Shown here one piece after another: positions 35,668 through 45,224 of a stretch of 64,000 nucleotides of DNA. Numbering within the stretch: the stretch's first letter is position 1; each line of letters opens with the position of its first letter. Origin of the DNA: Hugenholtzia roseola DSM 9546 (GTDB lineage: Bacteria; Bacteroidota; Bacteroidia; Cytophagales; Bernardetiaceae); contig NZ_KE383879.1 in assembly GCF_000422585.1 (NCBI RefSeq), positions 218,660 to 282,659 of the forward strand. Direction: 5' to 3'. The notes beneath the pieces were generated by a model. It saw nothing but the letters and a program-made list of their open reading frames with translations. It was not told the origin of the DNA and made no database searches. The position numbers and the translations under genes were made by a program.

Positions 35668-36225
35668 ATGAAAGTTGCGCCCTTAGACCATTTGCACGCT
35701 CACTTACTACAACAGCACGTCCTTATGTCTTTCCATGGCGTGATGTCGCAAGAAATGCTTTCTTTTATTGCGGCTCAAATCCAAGCCTGCGAAACTGATA
35801 TTATGTTGGGCAACCGCCTTTTTGCCGTAGTGATAGAATTGGCGCAAAACATTAGCAAATATTCCAAAGACCAACGCTTTTCGGTTTTGGAGCGCAAAAA
35901 TATCGGCTTTGGGCTAATTGCTATCGTCGAAACCGAGCAGGCATACCACATTCACGCCAACAACTTATCCGACTTAGAACACATCAGCACCATCTTGCAG
36001 CGTTGTGCGCACATTAGCTCCCTTTCTCCCAACGACCTGCGCCGCTACTACCGTCAGCAGCGAAAAGTTCCGCGTACCGACGGTAAAAAGGGCGGCAATA
36101 TTGGGCTTATCGAAATGGCACGCAAAGCCAGTCAGCCCCTTGAAGTCAAGACCTTTCCTACCCAAGAGGCTGATTTATTTTATTGCCACATAGAAGTAAC
36201 CTTAGAGAAAAACCGAGCGCATTAG
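35668..36225 (+). CDS. SiaB-like (DUF6272) atypical serine kinase
   Basis: 185 aa. GHKL-type ATPase pattern as in SiaB: VVIELAQNISKYS (N-box with Glu and Asn, about 60), and GGNIGLIEMARKAS (G-box, about 143-156). SiaB kinases phosphorylate an STAS-type SiaC protein that is dephosphorylated by the PP2C SiaA to control a diguanylate cyclase. Neither siaA, siaC nor a cyclase gene is adjacent, so the partners must be elsewhere. Own promoter. Confidence 0.78.
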   Translation: MKVAPLDHLHAHLLQQHVLMSFHGVMSQEMLSFIAAQIQACETDIMLGNRLFAVVIELAQNISKYSKDQRFSVLERKNIGFGLIAIVETEQAYHIHANNLSDLEHISTILQRCAHISSLSPNDLRRYYRQQRKVPRTDGKKGGNIGLIEMARKASQPLEVKTFPTQEADLFYCHIEVTLEKNRAH

Positions 36226-36298
36226 ATTTTTTCTATCTTTTCACGCACTGTCTTTTCACGCTTTTTTTGTGTTTTTTATCTTTTTTCTCACAGGTTTC

Positions 36299-37135
36299 CT
36301 ATTTTTTTGCCTGCTTACTACCCCAAATTCTTAGTCCGCGATACAGGGCTTGATGTAGCACTGTGGCGTGATTCTCTTGGGGCAGAAAAGCAAAATCGAG
36401 TGACGCGATTTTCATTTTTTGCAAACTTTGATACAATTTCTTAGCATCAGCCTCCATCACGCGCCCTTCTTTTCCTACCGCTACAAAGACGCTTTTCACA
36501 GTTGTAAAATCGGAAGGTTTGTTTTTTTGGTTTAGATAATTGAGTAAAGATTGATTATCCCACCAAAGACTTGGACTAACAATAAAATAATGCTGAAAAA
36601 GCTGCGTTTTTTTCAATAAAATTTCGGTAGCCACTAAGCCTCCCAAAGACTGACCTGCAAGTGCCTTGATGCCGTTGGTGCGATACTGCGCCGCAATATG
36701 GGGTTGTAATTCTTTTTCTATAAAGGCGATAAAGGCTGCCGAGCCGCCTGTGGTAGGGAAATCTTTTTTGTCCTTTTCAATCGTGGTAGGATAGGTAAAA
36801 TCGCGTTTGCGGTCTGTATTGGCAATGCCGACCACAATCATTGGAGGCAAAAGTTGGTACATATTGAGAAACTGAACCAAACCCACTACATGCACAAAGT
36901 CCTCGTTGAAAGAACCATCTAAAAGATAGAGAACAGGATAGCGCAAGGTATCATTTTCGTTATATTCGGGCGGCAGGTAGAGATTGATGCCGCGCTCTTG
37001 CTGCAATATTTCAGATTCGAGGCGAAAAGTCTGCCCCAAAATCAGCGGCTCTGTAACTTTTTGTGCCGACAAGGAAAATGCCCCTGCCCAGAGGGTCATT
37101 GCCCAAAATAGGAGGGAATGGCGTATTTTTTTCAT
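36299..37135 (-). CDS. Exported alpha/beta-hydrolase esterase (esterase D/IroE-like)
   Basis: 278 aa with signal peptide (LFWAMTLWAGAFSLSA-Q). Esterase-D-type layout: INLYLPPEYNENDTLRYPVLYLLDGSFNED, the nucleophile elbow GQSLGG and C-terminal Asp/His (FLPQENHATVLHQALYRGL). Family members cut siderophore esters or formyl-thiol esters; here periplasmic, substrate unknown. Confidence 0.85.
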   Translation of the reverse strand: MKKIRHSLLFWAMTLWAGAFSLSAQKVTEPLILGQTFRLESEILQQERGINLYLPPEYNENDTLRYPVLYLLDGSFNEDFVHVVGLVQFLNMYQLLPPMIVVGIANTDRKRDFTYPTTIEKDKKDFPTTGGSAAFIAFIEKELQPHIAAQYRTNGIKALAGQSLGGLVATEILLKKTQLFQHYFIVSPSLWWDNQSLLNYLNQKNKPSDFTTVKSVFVAVGKEGRVMEADAKKLYQSLQKMKIASLDFAFLPQENHATVLHQALYRGLRIWGSKQAKK

Positions 37136-37278
37136 TTATTATTTTTATTTTTTTAAATAAAGAAAAACTGTTAGTAGAAAATGCGCTTGTAAGGTAGGCG
37201 ATTTTTTTTGAAAGCGCAATAACAATTTTTAAGTCTTTCTTTTGGGGGCGCAACGTGCAAAAACCAACAAATCTTTTT

Positions 37279-37286
37279 ATCTTTAC
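37279..37286 (+). promoter_or_regulatory. Possible -7 box of the DUF4175 gene
   Basis: TATCTTTA, one base off TAnnTTTG, about 100 nt before the ATG at 37387. Confidence 0.3.
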
Positions 37287-37386
37287 GTATCTAAAACCCT
37301 AAGTCCCTCTTTTGGTTTTTAAGATAGCAAGCCTTTATGCCTTGTTTGCCTTTCTTGTTTCAACACACGCCTATTCTATTTTTCCT

Positions 37387-40300
37387 ATGCCTACGCCCAT
37401 TGAAAATGTATTTGCGAATCTGCAAGCCTACAAGCGGAAATACTACAAAAATATGCTCATCAAGGGAAGCATCTTAGCTGTCTGCGCCCTGATAACGGCG
37501 TTTGCAGTGGTGAACATGTTGGAATATTTTGGCAATTTTTCTACTACCCTACGCGCCAGCCTTTTTTATGGCTTCCTTGCCCTTAGCCTTACCTCGCTGC
37601 TTTATTGGGTCTTGATTCCGATTTATAGGCTCATCGACTTGCGTCGCCAACTAAGCGACGTAGAAGCAGCCAAAAATATTGGCTCACACTTTCCCGAAAT
37701 AGACGACCGCTTGCTCAATGTCTTGCAACTGCATGGGCAGTCGGCAGATTTTGATAGAAATGCCCTTTGGCAAGCCAGCGTCAATCAGAAAGCCGCTCAA
37801 ATTGCGCCCATTCCCTTTACAAGGGCGATAGATTACAAAAAAAATAGAAAGTATGTGCGCTTTCTTATCTTTCCTCTTTTTATCGTTGGTGCGCTTTTGC
37901 TAATAGACATCGACCTTTTTAAAGTTAGCACCGAGCGGCTTATCAATTACAATGAAAGCTACGCTCCCCAAGCTCCCTTTTCTTTTGAGCTAAAAAATCA
38001 GACCTTAGAGGCTTTTCGAAATGAAGATTTTACGCTTGAAGCGCACCTAAAAGGCAAGGCACTGCCCAAAGATGTCTTTATCTATTTGCCTTCGGGTAGG
38101 AAAATCAAGATGGAAAAGCAGGCTGACGGGCTTTATACCTATACTTTTAATAAAATTCAGAAACAAATAGACTTTGCCTTAGAAGGCGAAGGCTATCTTT
38201 CTAAAAACTATACCATTCTATTGCGCGAGCGTCCGCATATCAGTCAGTTTCAGATGCTTTTAGAATATCCTGCCTATATTGGTAAGAAAAACGAGCGAGT
38301 AGAAAACACAGGAAATGCCCTCATACCCGCAGGCACGCGCGTTAAGTGGCTTTTCCAAACCAAAGAAACCGAGCAAATTACGTTTGTCTTCGAAAGCGAT
38401 TCGCTGCCACAAGCAGCAAAAGAGGTAGGCGAAGCTGTCTTTGAGTATGATAAAAAAGCCCTTACTTCTACCGCCTATCACATCAAACTCAAAAATCAGT
38501 ATAGCCAAAATAAGGAGGAAATTAAATATTTCCTAAACGTTATTCCCGACGAGTATCCACAAATTTCGCTTACCGAATTTGAAGATACCCTCATGTACGA
38601 CTATATCGCACTTGGCGGAGCGGTTTCCGACGACTATGGCATTTCTAAAATTGCGCTACACTACCGCATCAGCGACCCCAACGCACCCAATCAGCAGGCG
38701 AAATTTCAGACCTTGCCCATTGCACACAATAAAAATGCAATTAGTCAGCAGTATTTCTATCAGCTTGAATTGCAAAAATTAGGACTCAAAGCAGGGCAGC
38801 AGATAGAATATTTCACCGAAGTCTGGGACAATGACGGCATCAGAGGTAGCAAAAGCAGCCGCAGTGCAACTTTCCGCTTTGCCCTCCCTTCAAGCCGCGA
38901 ACTAAAACAAGAGGCAGAGCAAGCCGCTTCACAGGCAGAGGCACAGATGAATGAAGCCCTTAAAGAAGCCGAAATTTTGCAGGAAAAACTCAAAGAAATG
39001 CAAGATAGATTAAAAGGCAAAAAAGAACTCTCTTGGCAGGACAAAAAAGCCTTAGAAGAACTCCTCAAAAAGCACGAGGAACTTTCTAAAAAAATTGACA
39101 AAATGAGTCAAGAAAACGACCTTCTCAACGAAAAAGAAGAACGCGCAGGGCAGAAAAAAAATGAGCGCGTAGCCGAAAAAGCCGAGCAACTCCAAAAGCT
39201 CATGGACGAAATGCTGGACGAGGAAACCAAAAAACTCTATGAAAAGCTCAACGAACTTTTGCAGGAAAATGCCAAATCGGAAGATTTGAAGGAGCTTTTA
39301 GAGCAAATTGAGAAAAAACAACTCAATGTAGAAAAAGAACTCGACCGCGCCTTAGAAATGTTCAAGCAGTTGCAGATGGATAAAAAGATGGAAGACATCG
39401 CCCAACAGTTGGAAGATTTGGCACAAAAACAAGAGCAGCTTGCCGAAGAAACCAAAAAATTGGACGAAAAACAAGCGGCTAAATCCGACCCCAAACAGGA
39501 AGACAAGCAAAATCAAGCCTTCCAAGAGCAAAAAGAAAAACAAGACAACCTCAATCAAGAATTTGAGCAACTCGAAAAGGAAATGGAGGAGCTAAAAGAA
39601 ATGAACGAGGAACTGCAAAATGAGCGCGATTTGGACGATTTAGACCAAAATCAGGAGCAAATTGAGCAGGAGCAGCAGAAAAGCAGTCAAGAATTGGGCA
39701 AACAAAACAAGCAGAAAGCCGCCCAATCGCAAAAAAATGCTGCCCAAGAGATGAAAAAAATGGCACAAGAGATGCAGCAGATGGCACAATCTATGGAAAT
39801 GCAAGCCATGCAGCAAGATTACGGCGACTTACGCGCCATCTTAGAAAATTTGCTCAAACTCTCTTTTGACCAAGAAGCCATCATGGAAGGCTTCCGCAAC
39901 CTTTCGCCCAGCGACCCCCAATTTAATGTTTTGAGCCAAAAGCAGCTCAAATTGGTAGATGATGCCAAAATTGTAGAAGACAGTTTGCGTGCCTTAGCGA
40001 AAAAATCTTTCCAAATAGAAAGTTTCGTGATGCGCGAACTTACCGACATGAACGACTACATCGAGCAGTCCTTAAAATCGATACAAGACCGCCGAGCAGA
40101 CATCGCCGCAGGAAAGCAACAGCGCACCATGACCTCTATCAACAACTTAGCCCTGATGCTATCCGACGTATTAGAGCAGATGCAGCAAATGATGTCGATG
40201 GGCATGCCGGGGCAGCAGATGTGTAGCATGCCGGGCAATAAGCCCAGTTTGGGGCAGATGCAACAATCGCTCAACCAGCGGATTCAGCAGTTGCAAAAAA

Positions 40301-40812
40301 GTGGCAAATCAGGACGCGCCCTTTCCGAAGAACTTTCCAAATTAGCCGCCGAACAGGAAGCCATCAGACGCGCCGTACAGGAGCAGATGAAGGCAGGAGG
40401 AAAGCAAAAAGGCAATCAAGGCGACCCCAATAACCCCGACGGCGAAGAGGGCGAAGAAAATGACGACAAAGAAGGTGGCTCAAAAGGCAATGGTACAATG
40501 GGTGAGCTTCTCGAACAGATGGAAAAAACCGAAGAAGATTTGGTCAATAAGCGCATCACACAAGAGCTTATCGAAAGGCAGAAAGAAATCATGACGCGCC
40601 TTTTGGAATCGGAAAAGGCACAAAAAGAGCGCGAACTCGATAAAGAGCGCGAAGCCGAACAAGCCAAAACCAAAAAGCGCGTGCCGCCCAACGACAATTT
40701 TTCCGACTATCTCAAAGAAAAAGAAAAGCAAATAGAGTTGCTCAAAACCATTCCGCCAGCCCTGCACCCCTACTACAAGCAGTATGTCAATCAGTATTTC
40801 AAAAAACTCTAA
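37387..40812 (+). CDS. DUF4175-family large coiled-coil membrane protein
   Basis: 1141 aa from the ATG at 37387 (MPTPIENVFANLQAYKRKYY); a TTG at 37312 would extend it by 25 codons. Three TM segments near the N terminus (about 25-45, 57-80, 160-180), then beta-rich periplasmic repeats (about 200-500), then ~550 residues of Glu/Gln/Lys coiled coil with an internal Met/Gln-rich stretch (GQQMCSM region) and charged Gly-Asp-Asn linker. Pattern matches the DUF4175 family of Bacteroidota; function unknown. Precedes the RsbW-like and ybeY genes. Confidence 0.88.
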   Translation: MPTPIENVFANLQAYKRKYYKNMLIKGSILAVCALITAFAVVNMLEYFGNFSTTLRASLFYGFLALSLTSLLYWVLIPIYRLIDLRRQLSDVEAAKNIGSHFPEIDDRLLNVLQLHGQSADFDRNALWQASVNQKAAQIAPIPFTRAIDYKKNRKYVRFLIFPLFIVGALLLIDIDLFKVSTERLINYNESYAPQAPFSFELKNQTLEAFRNEDFTLEAHLKGKALPKDVFIYLPSGRKIKMEKQADGLYTYTFNKIQKQIDFALEGEGYLSKNYTILLRERPHISQFQMLLEYPAYIGKKNERVENTGNALIPAGTRVKWLFQTKETEQITFVFESDSLPQAAKEVGEAVFEYDKKALTSTAYHIKLKNQYSQNKEEIKYFLNVIPDEYPQISLTEFEDTLMYDYIALGGAVSDDYGISKIALHYRISDPNAPNQQAKFQTLPIAHNKNAISQQYFYQLELQKLGLKAGQQIEYFTEVWDNDGIRGSKSSRSATFRFALPSSRELKQEAEQAASQAEAQMNEALKEAEILQEKLKEMQDRLKGKKELSWQDKKALEELLKKHEELSKKIDKMSQENDLLNEKEERAGQKKNERVAEKAEQLQKLMDEMLDEETKKLYEKLNELLQENAKSEDLKELLEQIEKKQLNVEKELDRALEMFKQLQMDKKMEDIAQQLEDLAQKQEQLAEETKKLDEKQAAKSDPKQEDKQNQAFQEQKEKQDNLNQEFEQLEKEMEELKEMNEELQNERDLDDLDQNQEQIEQEQQKSSQELGKQNKQKAAQSQKNAAQEMKKMAQEMQQMAQSMEMQAMQQDYGDLRAILENLLKLSFDQEAIMEGFRNLSPSDPQFNVLSQKQLKLVDDAKIVEDSLRALAKKSFQIESFVMRELTDMNDYIEQSLKSIQDRRADIAAGKQQRTMTSINNLALMLSDVLEQMQQMMSMGMPGQQMCSMPGNKPSLGQMQQSLNQRIQQLQKSGKSGRALSEELSKLAAEQEAIRRAVQEQMKAGGKQKGNQGDPNNPDGEEGEENDDKEGGSKGNGTMGELLEQMEKTEEDLVNKRITQELIERQKEIMTRLLESEKAQKERELDKEREAEQAKTKKRVPPNDNFSDYLKEKEKQIELLKTIPPALHPYYKQYVNQYFKKL

Positions 40813-40818
40813 TCGTTT

Positions 40819-40849
40819 GGGAAGCCTGCCCTCGAAAGGGCGGCTTTCC
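40819..40849 (+). terminator. Hairpin after DUF4175 gene
   Basis: GGAAGCCTGCCCT-CGAA-AGGGCGGCTTTCC, one bulge; followed after 11 nt by a T-rich run. Likely terminator, 6 nt after the stop. Confidence 0.55.
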
Positions 40850-40881
40850 AAATGGCTTGCTTTTGTTTTGTTTTATTTGCG

Positions 40882-40889
40882 TATCTTTG
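40882..40889 (+). promoter_or_regulatory. -7 box TATCTTTG before RsbW-like gene
   Basis: Perfect TAnnTTTG, 60 nt before the start; TTG at 40857-40859 lies 22 nt upstream, slightly too far. Confidence 0.5.
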
Positions 40890-40948
40890 CGAGCGTCTAA
40901 GCGCAATCCTAATCTTATCCAAGTCTTTCTCTTGTAAATTTTGGTAAA

Positions 40949-41362
40949 ATGAAGCCTTTTACATTAAAAATCCCCTCTCTGACTGAAAACGTGCGCGTGG
41001 TGGAAAGCTATATCGAAAATGCACGTGATGCGTATGGTATCAATGAAAATATTTTTGCCAATGTGTTGGTAGCAGTTACCGAATTGGTCAATAATGCAAT
41101 TATACATGGAAATAAAAGCGACAAGAATAAATTAGTGGAGCTTTCTTTGGAACTCGTTGGTGAAAAAAAACTGCGCTTTATCGTCAAAGACCAAGGAAAA
41201 GGCTTCAACCCCGATAATTTGCCCGACCCCACAGCTCCCGAAAATCTCTACAACCCCGGCGGACGTGGCATCTACATCATTAAAAATTTAGCCGACGAAG
41301 TATATTTTCACGACGAAGGTACTAAAATAGAACTTATCTTTCATCTGCACGATAAAAACTAA
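40949..41362 (+). CDS. RsbW-like serine kinase/anti-sigma ATPase (HATPase_c_2)
   Basis: 137 aa GHKL ATPase: VAVTELVNNAIIHGN (N-box), VKDQGKGFNP (G1) and GGRGIYIIKNLADEV (G2) all visible. Such proteins phosphorylate anti-anti-sigma (STAS) partners or bind sigma factors. No STAS or sigma gene adjacent. ybeY starts 9 nt after its stop, so they are likely co-transcribed. Confidence 0.88.
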   Translation: MKPFTLKIPSLTENVRVVESYIENARDAYGINENIFANVLVAVTELVNNAIIHGNKSDKNKLVELSLELVGEKKLRFIVKDQGKGFNPDNLPDPTAPENLYNPGGRGIYIIKNLADEVYFHDEGTKIELIFHLHDKN

Positions 41363-41371
41363 TAGCCTGAT

Positions 41372-41896
41372 ATGCCCAATGCTGCCTCTGATAGCCTCTC
41401 TTTTGTTGGTGAAATAGATTTTTTCCAAGAACAAACAAACTTTGAAATAGAAAGTCCTATGCAAACGCGCGTCTGGCTTTCTAAAATCGCCGCTTCTTAT
41501 CGTGCCACCATCAAGACGCTCAATTACATCTTTTGCAGCGACGAATATCTCTATGAAATGAACCTGCAATATTTGGGACACGATACCCTTACCGACATCA
41601 TTACCTTTGATAACAGCGAAAAAGAGGCAACTGAAATAGTTAATACTACTGAACTTATTGACATCAATAAGGTTAAAATTGAGCAAGACGATTTTGCCGC
41701 CATCGAGGGCGATATTTTTGTGAGTGTAGAGCGTGTGCGCGAAAATGCGGCTGATTTTGGGGTATCTTTCGAAACCGAACTTCGGCGTGTCATGGCGCAT
41801 GGCTTGTTGCACCTTTTAGGCTATGACGACCATAGCGAGGAAGAAGAAGCGGAAATGCGTGCGGAAGAAGACTTCTGCCTTTCTTTATGGCAATAA
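41372..41896 (+). CDS. ybeY: Endoribonuclease YbeY
   Basis: 174 aa. Zinc-dependent RNase for 16S rRNA 3'-end maturation and ribosome quality control. Motif HGLLHLLGYDDHSEEEEAEM gives the three His zinc ligands (HGxxHLxGYDH); RNLNxxxL-type core is represented by EMNLQYLGHDTLTDIITFD. The N-terminal ~30 residues are a family-variable extension. Confidence 0.95.
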   Translation: MPNAASDSLSFVGEIDFFQEQTNFEIESPMQTRVWLSKIAASYRATIKTLNYIFCSDEYLYEMNLQYLGHDTLTDIITFDNSEKEATEIVNTTELIDINKVKIEQDDFAAIEGDIFVSVERVRENAADFGVSFETELRRVMAHGLLHLLGYDDHSEEEEAEMRAEEDFCLSLWQ

Positions 41897-42001
41897 AATT
41901 GTCGTATGTAATAAAATCGCTTCTTTTGCCCAAACGAAATAGAGCAAAAAAACGTATTTTTAGGTGCGAAAAATAAAACCGCCGCCCTTACCCATTTTGT
42001 A

Positions 42002-42009
42002 TAATTTCG
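42002..42009 (+). promoter_or_regulatory. Possible -7 box TAATTTCG of the AP2 gene
   Basis: Same octamer as at 754 and 11282; 20 nt before the start codon. No matching -33 TTTG. Confidence 0.35.
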
Positions 42010-42028
42010 CTCTAAATCTGAACCCTCG

Positions 42029-42598
42029 ATGCACCTGCCCCTCACTAATTCAACTCAAAAAGTAAAGATTTGTAGAGAAGGTTTTTTATTTCTTAAAACA
42101 AAGGCACTTACTGAAGGCTGGCGACTACATTCGGCAGGCTATGCGGTCTTGCAATTTGTAAAAAATAGCAAAGTAGAAACTTTATACTTACATAAAATTT
42201 TAGCCAAAGAGTTTGTAAAAAAGCCCCCTGTCAGCCAACGCCTTTTCGTGCGCATGCTCAATTCCAATAAGCTCGATTGTAGGATAGAAAACTTAGAATG
42301 GGCGACCATGTCCGACCTGCGCCGCCACCAAAACGTGCATCAGACCCAAAACACAACCACTTATCGCGGCGTTTCCAAAGATGGCAGCCGTTTTCGCGCC
42401 GTTTTATACGATAAAGGCAAACGCATTTACTTAGGACTCTACGATACGCCCGAAGCGGCAGCGCAAGCCTATAATTTAGAGTCGTTGCGGCGTTTTGGCA
42501 TCACCAATAGTTTGAATCATATCCAAAATACGCCCACCGAAGCAGCCCCAAATCCGCTTACAATCTTGGCAGTAGCCAAAAGTTTATTAGAAAATTGA
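42029..42598 (+). CDS. AP2-domain protein with degenerate HNH-endonuclease region
   Basis: 189 aa. Residues about 54-93 match the HNH_3 homing-endonuclease pattern in its frame (LHKILAKEFVKK, then CRIENLEWAT) but the key HxDGNxxNN segment reads FVRMLNSNKLDC, so the second His and the catalytic Asn pair appear lost. Residues 111-157 form an AP2/ERF-type DNA-binding domain (TYRGVSKDGSRFRAVLY, GKRIYLGLYDTPEAAAQAYN). Reads as a homing endonuclease that has become a DNA-binding protein, possibly a regulator. It sits between ybeY and dnaG, tail to tail with dnaG. Confidence 0.8.
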   Translation: MHLPLTNSTQKVKICREGFLFLKTKALTEGWRLHSAGYAVLQFVKNSKVETLYLHKILAKEFVKKPPVSQRLFVRMLNSNKLDCRIENLEWATMSDLRRHQNVHQTQNTTTYRGVSKDGSRFRAVLYDKGKRIYLGLYDTPEAAAQAYNLESLRRFGITNSLNHIQNTPTEAAPNPLTILAVAKSLLEN

Positions 42599-42640
42599 CA
42601 TAAACATTTCAAGATTGTTTTTTAAGACTGTTTTTTGAAG

Positions 42641-44554
42641 TTATATCTTAGCGATTACATTTCCCAAATATTTGGCAATCTGCATTTCATCTTCTTTTAT
42701 TTTTTGTTGGATTGCAAGAAGTTCCATCTGTGCTTCTATGCTTTCAGTTTCTTTTATTTTGTTTAAATTTTGATGAAAAAGATTTCTTAGTATTTGTAAT
42801 TTCACATAGAGAACTTTTTTGAGCAAGACCTCGCCCAATAAATCCACTTCGTTGGGGACAAAAACATCTGCCTTTTTTTCCCAATTCGGGCTTAATTCAT
42901 GCTTTTCCATCAAAAAATCGCTCACGATATAGCGCACTTCGGGGTCTTGCGATTGCAAGAGCAAGTCTGCGTCTGTTTTGGTGTTGTGTTTGAAAGCCTC
43001 TACAATCTGACGAAAGGCAGGCTTTGAAAAATCTATGCCGTCCATTTCTTCGAGCAAATACTCACAAACGCGCAAGTTGCCCAATTCCATCTGCCCATAT
43101 CGCACCAAAAGCCGCACAATTTCTTCTTGTCTTAAAATATTTTTATCAGGCGTATGCGCTTTTTTCGATTCCGCTTCTTGGGTAGTGGGGCTTAAAGGTT
43201 CATTTTTTTTATGCTGAAAATTATCTATTTTTTGTTTATTCTGTTCTTTTTGTGTGATTTTACTGCCCTCTTGTCTTAAAATTTCTTCTTCTATTCCCAA
43301 AATATTGCTGCATGTTTGATAAAAGACCTGTCTTTTTATTGCATCAGGAATTTTAGCAATACTACCTACGATTTCGGTAATAACCTGCGCCTTTTTTAGT
43401 GGGTCTTGGGCAGTTTCTTGCAAGAAAAATTCTGTTTTAAAACGGATAAAATCTTTTGAATTTTTATCTATAAAATTTTCCAAAGCCAGTCCGCCTTGTT
43501 TTCGCACATAGCTATCGGGGTCTTCGCCGTCGGGAAGCAAGACCACTTTTACGTCCATGCCCTCGCTCAAAATGAGGTCTATACCGCGAAGAGCGGCGCG
43601 AATACCAGCAGCGTCGCCATCATACAAGACCGTAATTTGTGAGGTGAGCCTTTTGAGCAAACGGATTTGCCCTTCGGTTAGGGAAGTGCCAGAGGAGGCG
43701 ACTACATTTTGAATCCCTGCCTGCGCCAAAGAAAGGACATCGGTATAACCTTCTACTAAATAACAGTTTTGTTTTTTTCTAATTTCACTTTTTGCTTGAA
43801 AAATACCATATAAAATTTCGCTTTTATGATAAATCTCGGTTTCGGGCGAATTGAGATACTTGGGTTTGTCATCTTTTTTGAGGGTACGCGCACCAAAGGC
43901 AATGGTTTTGCCTACCAAATTTTGAATAGGAAACATGACCCTGCCTCGAAAACGGTCGTATTTTTTTTGCTCCTCCTTTATGACCAATAGCCCTGCTTTT
44001 TCCAACTTCGCCTCGCTAAATCCCTGTTTAATAGCCTCTTGCAACAGATTATCCCAACTATCCGGACTATAACCTAATTGATATTTTTCAATAGTTTGTA
44101 AATTAAAACCGCGTTCTTTGAAATAGGAAAGTCCGATGGCTTTCCCTTCCTGACTTTTTGTCAGAAGGGAATGATAATGTTGGGTTGCAAAATTCATGAC
44201 AATAAGCAAACTTTCCTGTTCCTGAAAAGCCAATTGTTCCTCTTCTGTTTGCGAAACCTTGCGCTCTATGATTTCAATATTATATTTTTTAGCTAAATAA
44301 ACAAGCGCATCAGTATAGCTAATATTTTCCAGTTCCATCAAAAAAGTAATGGCATCACCTGCTTTTCCACAACCAAAACATTTGAAAATGCCTTTTAGCG
44401 GCGTAACAGAAAAAGAAGGAGTCTTTTCGTGATGGAAAGGACAGCACGCCCATAGGTTTTGCCCCTTTCTTTTGAGGGTCAGAAAATCGCCCACAACGTC
44501 CTCGATTTGGAGGGCGGTTCGGATTTGCTCTACTGTTTGGGAGGAGATGCGCAT
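42641..44554 (-). CDS. dnaG: DNA primase
   Basis: 637 aa from the ATG at 44554 (MRISSQTVEQIRTALQ); the frame's earlier ATG at 44662 gives no recognised N terminus. CHC2 zinc finger (CCPFHHEKTPSF, CFGCGKAGDAI; about 38-64), TOPRIM core with VVASSGTSLTEGQ and LYDGDAAGIRAALRG, DPDSYVRKQG, and a helical C-terminal DnaB-interacting part. Makes RNA primers at the replication fork. It follows the rplL terminator on the same strand, where rpoB would usually be. Confidence 0.97.
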   Translation of the reverse strand: MRISSQTVEQIRTALQIEDVVGDFLTLKRKGQNLWACCPFHHEKTPSFSVTPLKGIFKCFGCGKAGDAITFLMELENISYTDALVYLAKKYNIEIIERKVSQTEEEQLAFQEQESLLIVMNFATQHYHSLLTKSQEGKAIGLSYFKERGFNLQTIEKYQLGYSPDSWDNLLQEAIKQGFSEAKLEKAGLLVIKEEQKKYDRFRGRVMFPIQNLVGKTIAFGARTLKKDDKPKYLNSPETEIYHKSEILYGIFQAKSEIRKKQNCYLVEGYTDVLSLAQAGIQNVVASSGTSLTEGQIRLLKRLTSQITVLYDGDAAGIRAALRGIDLILSEGMDVKVVLLPDGEDPDSYVRKQGGLALENFIDKNSKDFIRFKTEFFLQETAQDPLKKAQVITEIVGSIAKIPDAIKRQVFYQTCSNILGIEEEILRQEGSKITQKEQNKQKIDNFQHKKNEPLSPTTQEAESKKAHTPDKNILRQEEIVRLLVRYGQMELGNLRVCEYLLEEMDGIDFSKPAFRQIVEAFKHNTKTDADLLLQSQDPEVRYIVSDFLMEKHELSPNWEKKADVFVPNEVDLLGEVLLKKVLYVKLQILRNLFHQNLNKIKETESIEAQMELLAIQQKIKEDEMQIAKYLGNVIAKI

Positions 44555-44616
44555 AAGGCGTGTAGATGGAAAGGGTAAATGATAATGTAATGCGATAGCA
44601 TCTTGGGGCAAGGTAC

Positions 44617-44655
44617 AAAAAAAGCACCCTATTTGAAAAATAAGGTGCTTTTTTA
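44617..44655 (-). terminator. Strong hairpin ending the rplL operon
   Basis: Inverted repeat AAAAAAGCACC / GGTGCTTTTTT with a T-run on both strands; reads as a bidirectional terminator, 31 nt after the rplL stop. Confidence 0.88.
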
Positions 44656-44686
44656 CAAGCAAAGTTTTGCCAGAATGGGGTGAAAA

Positions 44687-45064
44687 TTACTTCACTTCTA
44701 CTTCTGCACCAGCTTCTTTCAACTTAGCCGCTAAGTCTTCAGCTTCGGCTTTGCTTACTTTTTCTTTGATAGGCTTAGGAGCTTCGTCAACTAATTTCTT
44801 AGCGTCAGTGAGGCTCAAACCAGTAAGGTCTTTTACAAGTTTTACAACTGCCAATTTAGCAGCACCACCTGACTTCAAGATAACGTCGAACTCGGTCTGT
44901 TCAGCAGCAGCAGCCTCGCCACCCGCAGCAGGACCCGCCATCATGATAGCACCACCACCCGCAGGCTCGATGCCGTATTGTTCTTTCAAGATGTCAGCAA
45001 GTTCGTTAGCTTCTTTAACGGTAAGATTTACAAGTTGTTCAGCGATAGCATTCAAGTCAGCCAT
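44687..45064 (-). CDS. rplL: Ribosomal protein bL12 (L7/L12)
   Basis: 125 aa from the ATG at 45064 ([16 protein letters not shown]). N-terminal dimerisation domain, an Ala/Gly-rich hinge ([11 protein letters not shown]), and the C-terminal domain with [28 protein letters not shown] that binds elongation factors. Last gene of the tRNA-Trp-secE-nusG-rplKAJL operon. Confidence 0.98.
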   Translation of the reverse strand: MADLNAIAEQLVNLTVKEANELADILKEQYGIEPAGGGAIMMAGPAAGGEAAAAEQTEFDVILKSGGAAKLAVVKLVKDLTGLSLTDAKKLVDEAPKPIKEKVSKAEAEDLAAKLKEAGAEVEVK

Positions 45065-45224
45065 TATGATATGAAATTTAGAGAGTTCGTGAAATGAGTT
45101 TGAAAAGAAAGTGCTTGGCTTGTAACAGAGCCGAAGCGGAGGGGCGGCACAGATTGGAAGCAAAAGAAGGCGTGGGCTTTAAATGAGTGCCATCATTAAA
45201 GCATACGAATAGGAAAGGCGCGGT

